Positions 15,636 through 25,465 of a DNA stretch of 64,000 nucleotides are shown here, in pieces. A model generated the notes under the pieces. It searched no databases, was not told the DNA's origin, and worked only from the letters and a program-made list of their open reading frames with translations. Position 1 is the first letter of the stretch. Each line of letters begins with the position of its first letter. The translations under genes were made by a program, and so were the position numbers. The stretch is from Brevibacterium sp. S22 (GTDB taxonomy: Bacteria; Actinomycetota; Actinomycetes; Actinomycetales; Brevibacteriaceae), in assembly GCF_004745485.1 (NCBI RefSeq), contig NZ_RHFG01000013.1:1-64000 (forward strand). Reading direction: 5' to 3'.

Positions 15636-17249
15636 ATGAGAGCAGTGGGAACTGCGGTCAGTCCGGCGACGGGGCAGGTCAACTCCGAGGCCCACGCCGA
15701 GCTCATCGCCGAACTCCGGGAGCGCATTGCGGACACGGCCCGCGGCGGTTCCGAGAAGGCCAGGCAGCGTCACATCGATCGCGGAAAGCTTCTGCCTCGT
15801 GATCGTGTCGAGCATCTCCTCGATCCCGGCACACCCTTCCTCGAACTCTCCCCGCTGGCCGCCAACGGCATGTACGACGACGCGAGTCCCGGAGCTGGCA
15901 TCATCACCGGCATCGGCCGGGTCGCCGGCCGCGAATGCGTCATCGTCGCCAACGACGCCACGGTCAAGGGCGGCACCTACTACCCGGTGACGGTGAAGAA
16001 GCATCTGCGTGCGCAGGAAGTCGCGAAGGAGAACAATCTCCCGTGCATCTACCTCGTCGACTCGGGGGGAGCGAACCTGCCGAACCAGGACGACGTGTTC
16101 CCCGACCGTGAACACTTCGGCCGGATCTTCTACAACCAGGCGACACTGTCTGCCGCAGGCATCCCGCAGCTGGCTGCCGTTATGGGTTCGTGTACCGCTG
16201 GTGGCGCCTACGTCCCGGCCATGGCCGACGAATCGATCATCGTCTCCGAACAGGGCACGATCTTCCTCGGCGGCCCACCCCTGGTCAAGGCAGCCACGGG
16301 TGAGGAAGTCACCGCCGAAGAACTCGGCGGCGGCGCACTGCACTCACGGGTCTCCGGCGTCACCGACCACCTGGCCGCCAATGACTCCCACGCCCTGGAG
16401 ATTATGCGCGACGTCGTCTCGACCCTCGGGTCCAAAGGCGGAGCCAATTGGGATGTCATCGACTCCCGCGAGCCTGCCCACGCTCCCGCCGAGCTGACGT
16501 CTGTGGTGCCCGTGGATTCGCGGACGCCCTACGACGTCCGCGAGGTCATCGCCCGCCTCGTCGACGGGTCCGAATTCCATGAGTTCAAGGCAGAATACGG
16601 CACCAGCCTCGTCACCGGCTTCGCCCACCTCGACGGACACCCGGTGGGGATCGTGGCCAACAACGGAATCCTCTTCGGCGAGTCCGCCGTCAAGGGCGCC
16701 CACTTCATCGAACTCTGCGACCAGCGCAGCACTCCGCTCATCTTCCTCCAGAACATCTCCGGTTTCATGGTCGGCCGCGACTACGAGGCCGGCGGCATCG
16801 CCAAGCACGGAGCGAAGATGGTCAACGCTGTCGCCACCGCCCGCGTGCCGAAGTTCACCGTCGTCATCGGCGGTTCCTTCGGTGCCGGAAACTATTCGAT
16901 GTGCGGGCGCGCCTACTCGCCGAGGTTCCTGTGGATGTGGCCCAACGCCCGCATCTCCGTGATGGGCGGCGAACAGGCAGCCAGCGTCCTCTCCACCGTC
17001 AAACGCGACCAGATCGAAGCCCGCGGTGAGACCTGGTCCGCCGAGGATGAGGACACATTCAGGCAGCCCGTCCGCGACCAGTACGAGGCTCAGGGAAACC
17101 CCTACTACTCGACGGCCAGGCTCTGGGACGACGGAATCATCGAACCCGGCGACACCCGTCAGGTGCTGTCTCTGGCCCTCGAACTTGCCCGTTTCGGACC
17201 GATGGAACGCCCGCTGGGAGCCAGCGGCTACGGCGTCTTCAGGATGTGA
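15636..17249 (+). CDS. Methylcrotonyl-CoA carboxylase-type carboxyltransferase (beta) subunit
   Basis: 537 residues of the carboxyltransferase family. It moves CO2 from carboxybiotin to an acyl-CoA. The stretch '[20 protein letters not shown]', '[15 protein letters not shown]', '[17 protein letters not shown]' and '[13 protein letters not shown]' matches 3-methylcrotonyl-CoA carboxylase beta more closely than propionyl-CoA carboxylase. C-terminal '[16 protein letters not shown]' is the second oxyanion loop. With the alpha subunit it would act in leucine breakdown; geranoyl-CoA carboxylase is a close alternative. ATG 15636 follows GAGG by 5 nt. It is the first gene of a three-gene operon. Confidence 0.9.
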   Translation: MRAVGTAVSPATGQVNSEAHAELIAELRERIADTARGGSEKARQRHIDRGKLLPRDRVEHLLDPGTPFLELSPLAANGMYDDASPGAGIITGIGRVAGRECVIVANDATVKGGTYYPVTVKKHLRAQEVAKENNLPCIYLVDSGGANLPNQDDVFPDREHFGRIFYNQATLSAAGIPQLAAVMGSCTAGGAYVPAMADESIIVSEQGTIFLGGPPLVKAATGEEVTAEELGGGALHSRVSGVTDHLAANDSHALEIMRDVVSTLGSKGGANWDVIDSREPAHAPAELTSVVPVDSRTPYDVREVIARLVDGSEFHEFKAEYGTSLVTGFAHLDGHPVGIVANNGILFGESAVKGAHFIELCDQRSTPLIFLQNISGFMVGRDYEAGGIAKHGAKMVNAVATARVPKFTVVIGGSFGAGNYSMCGRAYSPRFLWMWPNARISVMGGEQAASVLSTVKRDQIEARGETWSAEDEDTFRQPVRDQYEAQGNPYYSTARLWDDGIIEPGDTRQVLSLALELARFGPMERPLGASGYGVFRM

Positions 17250-17257
17250 GCCCCACT

Positions 17258-19282
17258 ATGTTCAACACAGTACTCATCGCCAACCGCGGCGAGATCGCCC
17301 TGCGCGTCATCCGCACCTGCCGCCGTCTGGGCATCCGCACCGTGGCCGTCTATTCCGACGCCGATGCCCAGGCCGCTCACGTCAAGGCCGCCGACGCTGC
17401 CGTTCACCTCGGCCCGGCTGCGGCTTCCGAATCGTACCTGCGCATCGACAAGGTCATCGCCGCCGCCGAGGTGACCGGTGCCGAGGCTATCCACCCCGGC
17501 TACGGGTTCCTGTCCGAGAACGCCGACTTCTCTGCCGCGTGTCAGGCTGCGGGTATCGTCTTCCTCGGTCCTGGTGCCGACGCGATCCGGACCATGGGTG
17601 ACAAGATCACCGCCAAGCAGGCCGTGTCCTCCCGTGGAGTCCCGCTCGTGCCCGGCACGAAGGATGCCGCGATGAGCGACGAAGCCCTCATCGCCGCCTC
17701 GGCCGACATCGGATTCCCCGTCCTCATCAAACCCTCCGCGGGAGGCGGCGGCAAGGGCATGCATGCCGTCTTCGAAGCTGAGAGTCTGCCCGCGGCCCTC
17801 GAGACCGCTCGCCGTGAGGCAGCGAGCTCCTTCGGCGATGACACCCTGTTCCTCGAACGCCTCGTCGCGACCCCGCGCCATATCGAGGTCCAGATCATGG
17901 CCGATTCCCACGGCAATGTCATCCACCTCGGCGAGCGGGAATGCTCTCTTCAGCGTCGCCACCAGAAGGTCATCGAGGAGGCTCCGTCGGCTCTGCTCGA
18001 CGAGGCGACTCGGGCCCGGATCGGGCAAGCGGCCTGTGAGACCGCGAAGTCTGTGGGGTACCGCGGAGCCGGCACCGTCGAGTTCATCGTCGGCGCCGAT
18101 CGTCCCGACGAATTCTTCTTCATGGAGATGAACACCCGCCTCCAGGTCGAACACCCCGTGACCGAAGAGGTCACAGGCATCGACCTCGTCGAACTCCAGC
18201 TGCGCATCGGCGCCGGGGAAGAGCTGCCGCTTACTCAGGACGACATCACATTGACCGGGCACTCGATCGAGGCCAGAATCTACGCCGAGGATCCCTCGCG
18301 CGGATTCCTGCCCACAGGTGGGCGGGCACTCGACGTCGTCTTCCCGGCAGGAGAGGGAGTCCGCGTCGACGCCGGCCTCGACGCCGGACAGCAGATCGCC
18401 TCGGACTACGACCCGATGATCGCCAAACTCATCGTCCATGCGCCAGACCGGGCCGCCGCGATCGCCCGCCTCGATGCTGCGCTCGCCGCCTCGGCAGTGC
18501 CGGGGATCGTGACGAACATCGACTTCCTGCGGACCCTGCTCGCCCTGCCAGAGGTCGTCGCGGGAAACCTTGATACGTCTCTCATCGACAACCTCGGCGA
18601 GGATCAGCTGGCCCACACGGCGAGTTTGGTCGACTGGCAGATCGCAGCCGCCGCGGTGCTCGTCACAGCTGGCCGTGCAGGTACCGAACTCACCGGCGCG
18701 ATCACGAAGTCGGATCTGTCGGGCGCCGCCGGAAGCCCAGCAGCAGGAAGACCGCCGACAGCCTCGGCGTGGGGGAGGCCCACTGCCTGGCGAACCTCGC
18801 GTCCGAACTTCCGTCCCAGCGTGGAGCTGAACTTCGGGGGAGATGTCGCCGAGGTCGAAACGATCGTCGACGACGTCACGATCGATGACAGCGGCCTGTG
18901 GCGGGTTCTCGTTGCCGATACTCAGTACACCGCCCGAATGTTCTCCGACGCCGGTGCTCGCACCATCTGGGTCAGCAGTGACCGCGGAGTCTACGCGTTC
19001 ACCCGTCCCCAAGCCGACACCTCACTGACCCCCGGTCTCGAAGGCGCCGATGTGCTGGCCCCGATGCCCGGCTCCGTCGTCGACATCAAGGTCGCCACCG
19101 GTGACCATGTCGACCAGGGAGACCCAGTCGTCGTGGTCGAGGCGATGAAGATGGAGCACGTGCTCACCGCGCCGGCGTCCGGAATCGTCACCGTCACCGC
19201 GGTCCAAGGCACCCAGGTCGGACTCGACGAGGTGCTCGCCACCGTCGTCGACGAAGCCGCCGTCGAGGCCGCCACCGAATGA
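17258..19282 (+). CDS. Acyl-CoA carboxylase alpha subunit (biotin carboxylase + biotin carrier)
   Basis: 674 residues. The N-terminal biotin carboxylase domain (to about 450) shows '[20 protein letters not shown]', '[14 protein letters not shown]', the ATP-grasp loop '[14 protein letters not shown]' and '[15 protein letters not shown]'. A linker region follows. The C-terminal biotinyl domain has the attachment motif 'VEAMKMEHV' with Lys631. Partner of the upstream beta subunit. ATG 17258 matches the usual family start. A GTG at 17246 overlapping the previous stop is possible. Residues about 480-520 are Ala/Arg/Pro-rich and poorly conserved-looking. Confidence 0.92.
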   Translation: MFNTVLIANRGEIALRVIRTCRRLGIRTVAVYSDADAQAAHVKAADAAVHLGPAAASESYLRIDKVIAAAEVTGAEAIHPGYGFLSENADFSAACQAAGIVFLGPGADAIRTMGDKITAKQAVSSRGVPLVPGTKDAAMSDEALIAASADIGFPVLIKPSAGGGGKGMHAVFEAESLPAALETARREAASSFGDDTLFLERLVATPRHIEVQIMADSHGNVIHLGERECSLQRRHQKVIEEAPSALLDEATRARIGQAACETAKSVGYRGAGTVEFIVGADRPDEFFFMEMNTRLQVEHPVTEEVTGIDLVELQLRIGAGEELPLTQDDITLTGHSIEARIYAEDPSRGFLPTGGRALDVVFPAGEGVRVDAGLDAGQQIASDYDPMIAKLIVHAPDRAAAIARLDAALAASAVPGIVTNIDFLRTLLALPEVVAGNLDTSLIDNLGEDQLAHTASLVDWQIAAAAVLVTAGRAGTELTGAITKSDLSGAAGSPAAGRPPTASAWGRPTAWRTSRPNFRPSVELNFGGDVAEVETIVDDVTIDDSGLWRVLVADTQYTARMFSDAGARTIWVSSDRGVYAFTRPQADTSLTPGLEGADVLAPMPGSVVDIKVATGDHVDQGDPVVVVEAMKMEHVLTAPASGIVTVTAVQGTQVGLDEVLATVVDEAAVEAATE

Positions 19283-19329
19283 CCACCAGTCACCTCAACC
19301 ACAACCACGCCGCAAGCGGGGAGGAAACA

Positions 19330-20502
19330 ATGGAAACCTTTGTTCCGGGCATGCTGCCCGAAGAATACGAAGACCTGCGCCAGGGCGTCGCGAAGTTCGC
19401 CGACGAAGAGGTCGCGCCCGTCTCGGCCGAACTCGACGCCAAGCACGAGTTCCCCTACGACCTCGTCGGGAAGATGGGACAGATGGGCCTGTTCGGCCTG
19501 CCCTTCGACGAAGAGTACGGCGGAATGGGCGGCGACTACTTCGCACTGTGCCTGGCCATCGAGGAGCTCGGCCGGGTGAACCAGTCGCTGGCCATCACCC
19601 TCGAAGCCGGCGTCTCGCTCGGTGCGATGCCGATCTTTCGATTCGGCGCCGAAGAGCAGAAGAGAGAATGGCTGCCCCAGCTCACCGACGCCTCCGGACT
19701 CGCCGCATTCGGTCTGACCGAACCCGAAGCCGGATCCGATGCCGGAGGCACACGAACCAAGGCCACGCTGGAGGGCGGGACCTGGACGATCAACGGCAGC
19801 AAGTGCTTCATCACGAACTCCGGCACCGACATCACCCGGCTGGTCACCGCGACCGCCGTGACCGGGACCCGGACCTCGAAGTCGGGCCGCGAAGTGCCAG
19901 AGATCTCGACGATCATGATCCCCACCGGGACACCGGGCTTCACCGCTGAACCGGCCTATGACAAGGTCGGCTGGAACTCCTCGGACACTCACCCGCTGAC
20001 ATTCGACAACGTGCAGGTGCCCGAAGAGAACCTGCTCGGTGAGCGCGGCCGCGGCTACGCGAACTTCCTGCGCATCCTCGATGAGGGACGCATCGCCGTC
20101 GGCGCGCTGTCCGTCGGCGCGGCACAGGGCTGCGTCGACGAATCCGTGAAGTATGCGAAGGAACGCCAGGCCTTCGGCAAACCGATCGCCGACTTCCAGG
20201 GCATCTCCTTCAAGATCGCCCGCATGGAAGCTCGTGTCGTCGCCGCGCGTTCGGCGTACTACCTCGCCGCCTCGCGGATGCTGGCCGGACTGCCGTTCAA
20301 GAAGGAAGCCGCCATCGCCAAGATGATCGCCGGTGAGGCCGCCATGGACAATGCGCGTGACGCCACTCAGATCCACGGCGGCTACGGCTTCATGAACGAA
20401 TACCTCGTCGCCCGCCACTACCGAGACTCAAAGATCCTCGAAGTCGGCGAAGGCACCACGGAGGTCCAGCTCATGCTCATCGCCCGCGAACTCGGACTCT
20501 GA
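19330..20502 (+). CDS. Acyl-CoA dehydrogenase (isovaleryl-CoA dehydrogenase-like)
   Basis: 390 residues of the FAD acyl-CoA dehydrogenase family, forming the 2,3-double bond of acyl-CoA. Visible are 'AFGLTEPEAGSDAGG' and 'FITNSGTDITRLVTATA' (FAD and substrate site), 'ERQAFGKPIADFQGI', 'DATQIHGGYGFMNEY' and 'GEGTTEVQLMLIARELGL' at the end, where the Glu of GEGT aligns with the classic base position. Operon context suggests isovaleryl-CoA. ATG 19330 is preferred because GGGGAGG lies 6 nt upstream; an ATG at 19279 that overlaps the carboxylase stop would add 17 His/Asn-rich residues. Confidence 0.88.
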   Translation: METFVPGMLPEEYEDLRQGVAKFADEEVAPVSAELDAKHEFPYDLVGKMGQMGLFGLPFDEEYGGMGGDYFALCLAIEELGRVNQSLAITLEAGVSLGAMPIFRFGAEEQKREWLPQLTDASGLAAFGLTEPEAGSDAGGTRTKATLEGGTWTINGSKCFITNSGTDITRLVTATAVTGTRTSKSGREVPEISTIMIPTGTPGFTAEPAYDKVGWNSSDTHPLTFDNVQVPEENLLGERGRGYANFLRILDEGRIAVGALSVGAAQGCVDESVKYAKERQAFGKPIADFQGISFKIARMEARVVAARSAYYLAASRMLAGLPFKKEAAIAKMIAGEAAMDNARDATQIHGGYGFMNEYLVARHYRDSKILEVGEGTTEVQLMLIARELGL

Positions 20503-20523
20503 TCCGAACTCGCACATCCTTAA

Positions 20524-20583
20524 TCGCCCGCCGAGGCGGCCCCGCATTCCCGTACGGACGTGCAGGGCCGCCTCGGCGGGCGA
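20524..20583 (+). terminator. Long hairpin terminator of the carboxylase operon
   Basis: Perfect 19-bp stem: arms at 20524-20542 and 20565-20583 with a 22-nt loop. It is GC-rich and contains CCGAGGCGG/CCGCCTCGG. No T-run follows, as is usual for actinobacterial hairpins. It sits between the operon end and cls. Confidence 0.65.
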
Positions 20584-20641
20584 TATTCTGGTCCGACAAC
20601 ACCGTGAGGTGAGAAGGCTACCGAAGGGGAAGTGGGAGCAG

Positions 20642-22114
20642 ATGGATCTCAGCATGGTGGCATCGGTGGCGACGACGACGTGGATCGTCATCGAATACAT
20701 CGTGAAGATCATCGCGGTCGGGGTGGTGCCGGAGAACCGTCGGCCGTCTTCGTCATCGGCATGGCTGCTGCTCATCCTGTTCGTGCCGATCATCGGAATT
20801 CCCGCATTCCTGCTGCTCGGCAGTCCGTATATCAATCAGCGCCGGGCTCGCATCCAGGCCGAAGCCAATGAGCTCATGCACGAAGGCGCAGATGATCTGC
20901 CCGACGTGCCGCCGTCGCTGGTCGCCGCACCCGAATTCGTCTCCGTCGCCCAGCTGGGGCGCGCACTGACCGCACTGCCGATGGTCACCGGCGACAGCCA
21001 CGGGGTGTTCTCGGACTACGATGCGTCGATTGCGAGGATGGCCGAACTCGTCGACGGGGCCGAGCAGTACGTCCACGTCGAGATCTACATCATGGCGTGG
21101 GATTCGACGACTGATGTCTTCTTCCGGGCGCTGGAACGGGCATCGGCGCGAGGGGTCGAAGTCCGTGTCCTCTTCGACCACATCGGGTCGAGGAAGTATC
21201 CGGGATTCCACAAGCTGGGCAAGCGACTGAACGCAGCCGCCATCGAATGGCACCTCATGCTCCCTTTCATTCCGTGGCGGGGCAAAACCCGGCGCATCGA
21301 CCTGCGCAACCACCGCAAACTGCTCGTCATCGACGGCAAACGGGCGATGATGGGTTCGCAGAACATGATCGATTCGAGTTACCTCAACAGGAAGAACTCG
21401 CAGATCGGTCGGAGCTGGCACGACATCATGGTCGAACTCTCCGGGCCCATCGTCGCCGGCATCGAGGCGGCGTTCTCCACTGACTGGTACTCCGAATCAG
21501 GCCAGGCGCTGGGCATCCGACCCTACGAACGCGACGGCAATGAGCCCGAGGTCGGCGGGGCGACGAGCGCGATGCAGCTGGTTCCCTCGGGACCCGGATT
21601 CACGACCTCGCCGAACCTCAAGGTCTTCACCTCGATGATGTATCTGGCGCAGGAGCGCCTGGCCATCGTCAGCCCCTACTTCGTGCCCGACGAATCCCTG
21701 TTGGCCGCAGTGGAGACCGCAGCCCGGCGCGGAGTCGAGGTGGAACTCTACGTCAGCGAACAGGCCGACCAGTACATGGTCGACCGAGCGCAGTCGTCCT
21801 ATTACCGGTCCCTGCTCGAGGCGGGGGTGCGGATCTTCCTGTACCCGAAACCCGCCGTGCTGCACACGAAGTGCTTCATCGTCGACGACATCTATGCCGT
21901 CATGGGCTCATCGAACATGGACATGCGCTCCTTCGGCCTCAACTACGAGATCAGCCTGCTGACCACCGGCGGCGACTTGGTCGGAGACATCATCGAGGTC
22001 GTCGCGGACTATCAGGATCTCAGCCGAGAACTCACCTTGGAGGAGTGGGAGAAGCGGCCGTGGCGCCGCCGCTATATGGAGTCAGTCATGCGCCTGACTT
22101 CCGCGCTGCAGTAG
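20642..22114 (+). CDS. cls: Cardiolipin synthase (phospholipase D family)
   Basis: 490 residues. Two N-terminal membrane helices (WIVIEYIVKIIAVGVV and AWLLLILFVPIIGIPAFLLL) are followed by two PLD catalytic motifs: 'NHRKLLVIDGKRAMMGSQN' (HxK(x)4D) and 'HTKCFIVDDIYAVMGSSN' (second HxK(x)4D). It joins two phosphatidylglycerols into cardiolipin at the membrane. ATG 20642 has GGGAG 4-5 nt upstream. It stands alone between the carboxylase operon and a convergent HAD gene. Confidence 0.92.
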   Translation: MDLSMVASVATTTWIVIEYIVKIIAVGVVPENRRPSSSSAWLLLILFVPIIGIPAFLLLGSPYINQRRARIQAEANELMHEGADDLPDVPPSLVAAPEFVSVAQLGRALTALPMVTGDSHGVFSDYDASIARMAELVDGAEQYVHVEIYIMAWDSTTDVFFRALERASARGVEVRVLFDHIGSRKYPGFHKLGKRLNAAAIEWHLMLPFIPWRGKTRRIDLRNHRKLLVIDGKRAMMGSQNMIDSSYLNRKNSQIGRSWHDIMVELSGPIVAGIEAAFSTDWYSESGQALGIRPYERDGNEPEVGGATSAMQLVPSGPGFTTSPNLKVFTSMMYLAQERLAIVSPYFVPDESLLAAVETAARRGVEVELYVSEQADQYMVDRAQSSYYRSLLEAGVRIFLYPKPAVLHTKCFIVDDIYAVMGSSNMDMRSFGLNYEISLLTTGGDLVGDIIEVVADYQDLSRELTLEEWEKRPWRRRYMESVMRLTSALQ

Positions 22115-22135
22115 CTGCGAATCCGGCGCGCCGGA

Positions 22136-22192
22136 ACTCAGGTCACTATCGGACAGTCTTCGCGCTCAGAAGTATCCGTCAGCGACCTGAGT
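22136..22192. terminator. Candidate shared terminator between cls and the HAD gene
   Basis: ACTCAGGTC (22136-22144) and GACCTGAGT (22184-22192) form a 9-bp stem in the 105-nt gap between convergent genes. The loop is long (39 nt) with weak further pairing, so this is tentative. Confidence 0.35.
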
Positions 22193-22219
22193 CTTTGAGC
22201 GCTCGGGACTTCGCGACGC

Positions 22220-23041
22220 TCAGGCGGAGCCGGTGGTGTCGGGGCCGAGCTCTCCGCGGCTCTCCAGCGGCACATCAAGCAGCTCGTGGACTCCGTCGAC
22301 GATCTCGTTGGGGCGGAACGGGAAGCGGCGGACATCCTCGGTGGTCGAGATTCCGGAGAGCACGAGGACTGTGTGCATGCCCGCTTCCATCCCGGCGATG
22401 ATGTCGGTGTCCATGCGGTCGCCGATCATCGCGGTGCTCATCGAGTGCGCGCCGATCCGGTTCAGGGCCGAGCGGAACATCATCGGATTCGGCTTGCCCA
22501 CGACATACGGCTCGCGGTTCGTGGCCTTCGTGATGAGTGCGGCGATGGCGCCGGTCGCCGGCAGGACTCCCTCGGGGCTGGGGCCGGTGGCATCCGGGTT
22601 CGTGACGATGAAGCGGGAGCCGGCGTCGATGAGGCGGATCGCCTTCGTGATCGCCTCGAACGAATAGGAGTGGGTCTCACCGACGACGACGAATTCCGGA
22701 TCGTGTTCGGTCATGACGAACCCGGCCTCGTGGATCGCGGTGGTCAGCCCCGCCTCGCCGACGACGAAGGCCGTGCCGTGTTCGACCTGATTGGAGAGGA
22801 AGTCCGCGGTGGCCATCGCCGACGTCCAGATGTTCGACTCGGGGACATCGAGTCCGTTCGAGCGCAGCCGGGCGGAGAGGTCACGAGCGGTGTAGATGGA
22901 GTTGTTCGTCAGCACCAGGTAGGGGATGTCTGCCTGGCGCCATTGGGCGAGCAGCTCTGCGGCTCCCGGCAGGGGGTTGTTCTCCTTGACCAGGACACCG
23001 TCCATATCGGTCAGCCAGCAGTCGATCGAATCGCGATCCAT
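22220..23041 (-). CDS. HAD-superfamily hydrolase, NagD-like
   Basis: 273 residues of the HAD IIA (NagD/PNPase) type. Motif I is 'WLTDMDGVLVKEN' (nucleophile Asp in DxDGV), motif II 'LVLTNNSI', and the cap is followed by 'VGKPNPMMF' (Lys, motif III) and 'MIGDRMDTDIIAGMEAGM' (motif IV Asp). Members dephosphorylate nucleoside monophosphates, sugar phosphates or phosphoglycolate; the substrate here is not determined. ATG 23041 has GGAG about 5 nt upstream. It converges on cls. Confidence 0.88.
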   Translation of the reverse strand: MDRDSIDCWLTDMDGVLVKENNPLPGAAELLAQWRQADIPYLVLTNNSIYTARDLSARLRSNGLDVPESNIWTSAMATADFLSNQVEHGTAFVVGEAGLTTAIHEAGFVMTEHDPEFVVVGETHSYSFEAITKAIRLIDAGSRFIVTNPDATGPSPEGVLPATGAIAALITKATNREPYVVGKPNPMMFRSALNRIGAHSMSTAMIGDRMDTDIIAGMEAGMHTVLVLSGISTTEDVRRFPFRPNEIVDGVHELLDVPLESRGELGPDTTGSA

Positions 23042-23176
23042 GTCTCTCCTCGAGTCAGCGGGTGGGCCGAAGCGGCACACTCCCAGCCTAGTCGGCCCGG
23101 CCGCCGATGCGGACCCGGGAACCGAACCCACCGTGTCCGCGGGGGATGGAGACGGCGAATTCATCGGGATCGACCC

Positions 23177-23204
23177 TTGACACCGACACCAGGAACTGTA
23201 TTGT
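23177..23204 (+). promoter_or_regulatory. Promoter of the ArsR/SRPBCC pair
   Basis: TTGACA (23177-23182), 16 nt, TATTGT (23199-23204). The -35 is a perfect consensus, so the promoter is strong unless repressed. Confidence 0.75.
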
Positions 23205-23222
23205 AGATACTACTTAATTAAG
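23203..23222. promoter_or_regulatory. Likely ArsR-type operator
   Basis: Two adjoining palindromes, GTAG-ATA-CTAC (23203-23213) and CTTAATTAAG (23213-23222), overlap the -10 box and the transcription start just before the regulator's ATG. Autorepression by the ArsR-type protein is the natural reading. Confidence 0.55.
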
Positions 23223-23233
23223 GAAGTGCTTCA

Positions 23234-23572
23234 ATGAATCTGGATCTGGTCTTCGCTGCTCTTGCCGATCCGACACGGCGGGCGATCATCGATCGTCTCC
23301 GCGCCGGTGACCTGAGTTCCGGAGACCTGGCCGAGCCGCTGCCGATCAGTCGGCCCGCCGTCTCACAGCACCTCAAGGTTCTCGAAGCCGCCGGACTCAT
23401 CACCCGGTCGAAGAGCGCGCAGAGGCGCATCGTCTCACTCAATGCCGACAGACTCTCGGGCGCCACCGAGTGGCTGCTGGCAGCACACGAGGAATGGCAG
23501 CAGCGCTTCGATGCCCTCGACGATGTCCTCGCCGAGGATGCGCCACAGCACATAAGACAATCGGAACAGTGA
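23234..23572 (+). CDS. ArsR-family HTH regulator
   Basis: 112 residues, a single winged helix: 'ALADPTRRAIIDRLRAGDLS' then 'LPISRPAVSQHLKVLEAAGL' (recognition helix) and the wing. No cysteine cluster for metal binding is present. It belongs to the branch paired with SRPBCC (AHSA1) proteins rather than to arsenic sensors. Downstream, 23 nt away, is exactly such a gene. It probably represses both. Confidence 0.9.
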   Translation: MNLDLVFAALADPTRRAIIDRLRAGDLSSGDLAEPLPISRPAVSQHLKVLEAAGLITRSKSAQRRIVSLNADRLSGATEWLLAAHEEWQQRFDALDDVLAEDAPQHIRQSEQ

Positions 23573-23595
23573 TCGACTCAAGGAGGAGAACCATC

Positions 23596-24075
23596 ATGAA
23601 CACCACCGACACCAGTAGCGACACCGAGGCCACCGACCAGCCGAGCTTCACCATCGTCAGGGACTTCGCCGCACCCCGTGCCCAGGTCTGGGACGCCTGG
23701 ACGAACCCGGACACCATGGCCCGCTGGTTCCATCCCGAGACCCTGATCACCCCGCGGGAATCGGTCACCGTCGACCTCCACGTCGGCGGCACCTACACAT
23801 ACACGATGCGCATCCCCGACACCGGGCAGGAGTTCCCGACAGCCGGACGGTACCGCCGCATCGAGGAACCGCACCGACTCGACTTCACGTGGGGCAGTCC
23901 CGATGCCATCGACGACGCCCCGCTCGTCAGCGTCATCCTCGACGAGGTCGACCCCGTCACCACGCGGATGACCTTCACCGTCGTCGGCCTCCCCGACGAC
24001 TCCGGATCCGACGCCAGCGCCTACGACGGCTGGGACTCCGCATTCAACGTCTTCGACGCCGAGATCATCGGCTGA
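23596..24075 (+). CDS. SRPBCC (AHSA1-like) family protein
   Basis: 159 residues of the START/Bet v1-like fold, with 'FTIVRDFAAPRAQVWDAWTN', 'MARWFHPE' and 'VGGTYTYTMR', the usual AHSA1-type landmarks. These proteins have a deep hydrophobic pocket for a small ligand. The pairing with ArsR regulators is widespread but its function is largely unknown. The ribosome site AGGAGGAG is very strong. Confidence 0.85.
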   Translation: MNTTDTSSDTEATDQPSFTIVRDFAAPRAQVWDAWTNPDTMARWFHPETLITPRESVTVDLHVGGTYTYTMRIPDTGQEFPTAGRYRRIEEPHRLDFTWGSPDAIDDAPLVSVILDEVDPVTTRMTFTVVGLPDDSGSDASAYDGWDSAFNVFDAEIIG

Positions 24076-24118
24076 CCGTATCGCTGCACCCCTGACCTGA
24101 CACCGGGCCGCCTCAGCA

Positions 24119-24159
24119 CTCGCCGAGGTGGTCCGGTTCAGCTCTCGCCGAGGTGGTCC
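24119..24159. repeat. 16-bp direct repeat at the end of the histidine phosphatase gene
   Basis: CTCGCCGAGGTGGTCC occurs at 24119-24134 and again at 24144-24159. The second copy encodes the last residues of the minus-strand gene (stop at 24138-24140); the first lies just beyond its stop. This looks like a duplicated gene end. Confidence 0.8.
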
Positions 24160-24836
24160 ACGTCTGCCAGCCGGCGCAGAGTGCGATTGCCGAACACAGC
24201 ATCCTCGGTCAGCTCCGTGATGCAGCCCGAGCGCGCCGCGAACGCCGCCCAGCCCATCGCCTCGAGCGGCAGCTCGAGCCACCGACCGATGACGAAAGTG
24301 TGTGCGAACCCGTGGGTGACGACGACCTGATGACCTGCCGGGCGCGCGAGGATCTCATCCATCGCCGCATAGACCCGTGCGCCGAGCTCCCGCCTCGTCT
24401 CCGCGCCCTCGATGCCTTCGTCATGATCGAGGCGGGCCTGATGATCGAGCATGCGCTCGCCGCCCGACACATCGTCGGGCTTCGGTGACACATCGACGGG
24501 CTTCGGCGGAAAGACGAACCGCTCATCGAGCCAGGCCTGCTCCCGGCCTTCGGCGACTCCGTACGATTTCTCGCGTAACCCGGCTGCCACCTCGGCGCGG
24601 GTGCCGAGAGCCTCGGCGACCACCTCGGCGGTTTCCCGGGTCCGGGCGAGATCGGAGGTGAACACCTCCGCCGAGGCATCGGTCGGGATCCGCCTGCGCA
24701 GCTCGGCGGCGATGGACCGGGCCTGAGACCGTCCGCGCTCGGTCAGGGGCGAGTCGAACCACCCGCCCACGCGGCCCTCGACATGGTGGCGGGACTCGGG
24801 GTGGGTGACGACGTAGAGCGTGCGGGTGCCTGCCAT
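24138..24836 (-). CDS. Histidine phosphatase family protein with altered RHG motif
   Basis: 232 residues of the phosphoglycerate-mutase-like fold. The usual 'RHGET' near the start is 'VVTHPESRHHVEGRVGGWFD' here: the phospho-accepting His is kept but Arg is Thr and Gly is Pro. 'PLTERGRSQARSIA', 'VFTSDLARTRETAEVVAEAL' and 'VVVTHGFAHTFVI' (second His) are normal. A subgroup with HPE(A/S) in this place exists in actinobacteria. Substrate unknown. Start ATG 24836; the ribosome site is weak. Confidence 0.8.
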   Translation of the reverse strand: MAGTRTLYVVTHPESRHHVEGRVGGWFDSPLTERGRSQARSIAAELRRRIPTDASAEVFTSDLARTRETAEVVAEALGTRAEVAAGLREKSYGVAEGREQAWLDERFVFPPKPVDVSPKPDDVSGGERMLDHQARLDHDEGIEGAETRRELGARVYAAMDEILARPAGHQVVVTHGFAHTFVIGRWLELPLEAMGWAAFAARSGCITELTEDAVFGNRTLRRLADVDHLGES

Positions 24837-24932
24837 GATGATTCCGAGACTACCCGACACGAAGACTGCCCCGGCTACCTCGGTGTCCGTGCCAGACGAT
24901 AAGCTCGCAGTACGACGAGTGAGGAGCGACAC

Positions 24933-25457
24933 ATGGGTGAGAAGGTCATCGAACAACGAGGTCTGTGGCTTGACGAGATGGAAGTCGGCGCGACGTACAG
25001 GCACGCGCCCGGGCGGACCATCACCGAGGCGGACAACACGTGGTTCACGGCCGTGACCATGAACACCCAGGCCCTCCACCTCGACGCGGCCTTCGCTGAG
25101 ACCGAACCCTTCGGCCAACGACTGGTGAACTCGATGTTCACCCTGGCCACGCTCATCGGGCTCTCGGTCACCCAGCTGACCCAGGGCACGATCGTCGGCA
25201 ACCTCGGCTTCTCCGAGGTCAGCTTCCCCGCACCCCTGTTCCACGGTGACACCCTCTACGCGGAGACGACGATCCTCGAGAAACGGAATTCGAAGTCGCG
25301 CCCCGGACAGGGCATCGTCACCCTCGAACACCGCGGCTTCAACCAGGACGGCACCCTCGTGGCCAAGGCCGTGCGACAGACCATGATGTTCGACTCGAGC
25401 CACGCGAAGGACACGGAGAACACCGCCGCAGACGACCAGACCGAATCAGGAGAGTGA
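24933..25457 (+). CDS. MaoC-family (R)-type dehydratase, hotdog fold
   Basis: 174 residues with a MaoC-like hotdog domain: 'DEMEVGATYRHAPGRTITEA', 'DNTWFTAVTMNTQALHLDAA' (catalytic region, with Asn and His placed as in mesaconyl-CoA hydratase-like members), 'GQRLVNSMFTLATLIGLSV' and 'NLGFSEVSFPAPLFHGDTLY'. It hydrates or dehydrates an acyl-CoA. Its stop overlaps the CitE-like start region, and the same pair closes leucine/isovalerate clusters in other actinobacteria. Strong GAGGAG precedes the ATG. Confidence 0.87.
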   Translation: MGEKVIEQRGLWLDEMEVGATYRHAPGRTITEADNTWFTAVTMNTQALHLDAAFAETEPFGQRLVNSMFTLATLIGLSVTQLTQGTIVGNLGFSEVSFPAPLFHGDTLYAETTILEKRNSKSRPGQGIVTLEHRGFNQDGTLVAKAVRQTMMFDSSHAKDTENTAADDQTESGE

Positions 25458-25465
25458 GCACCCCC

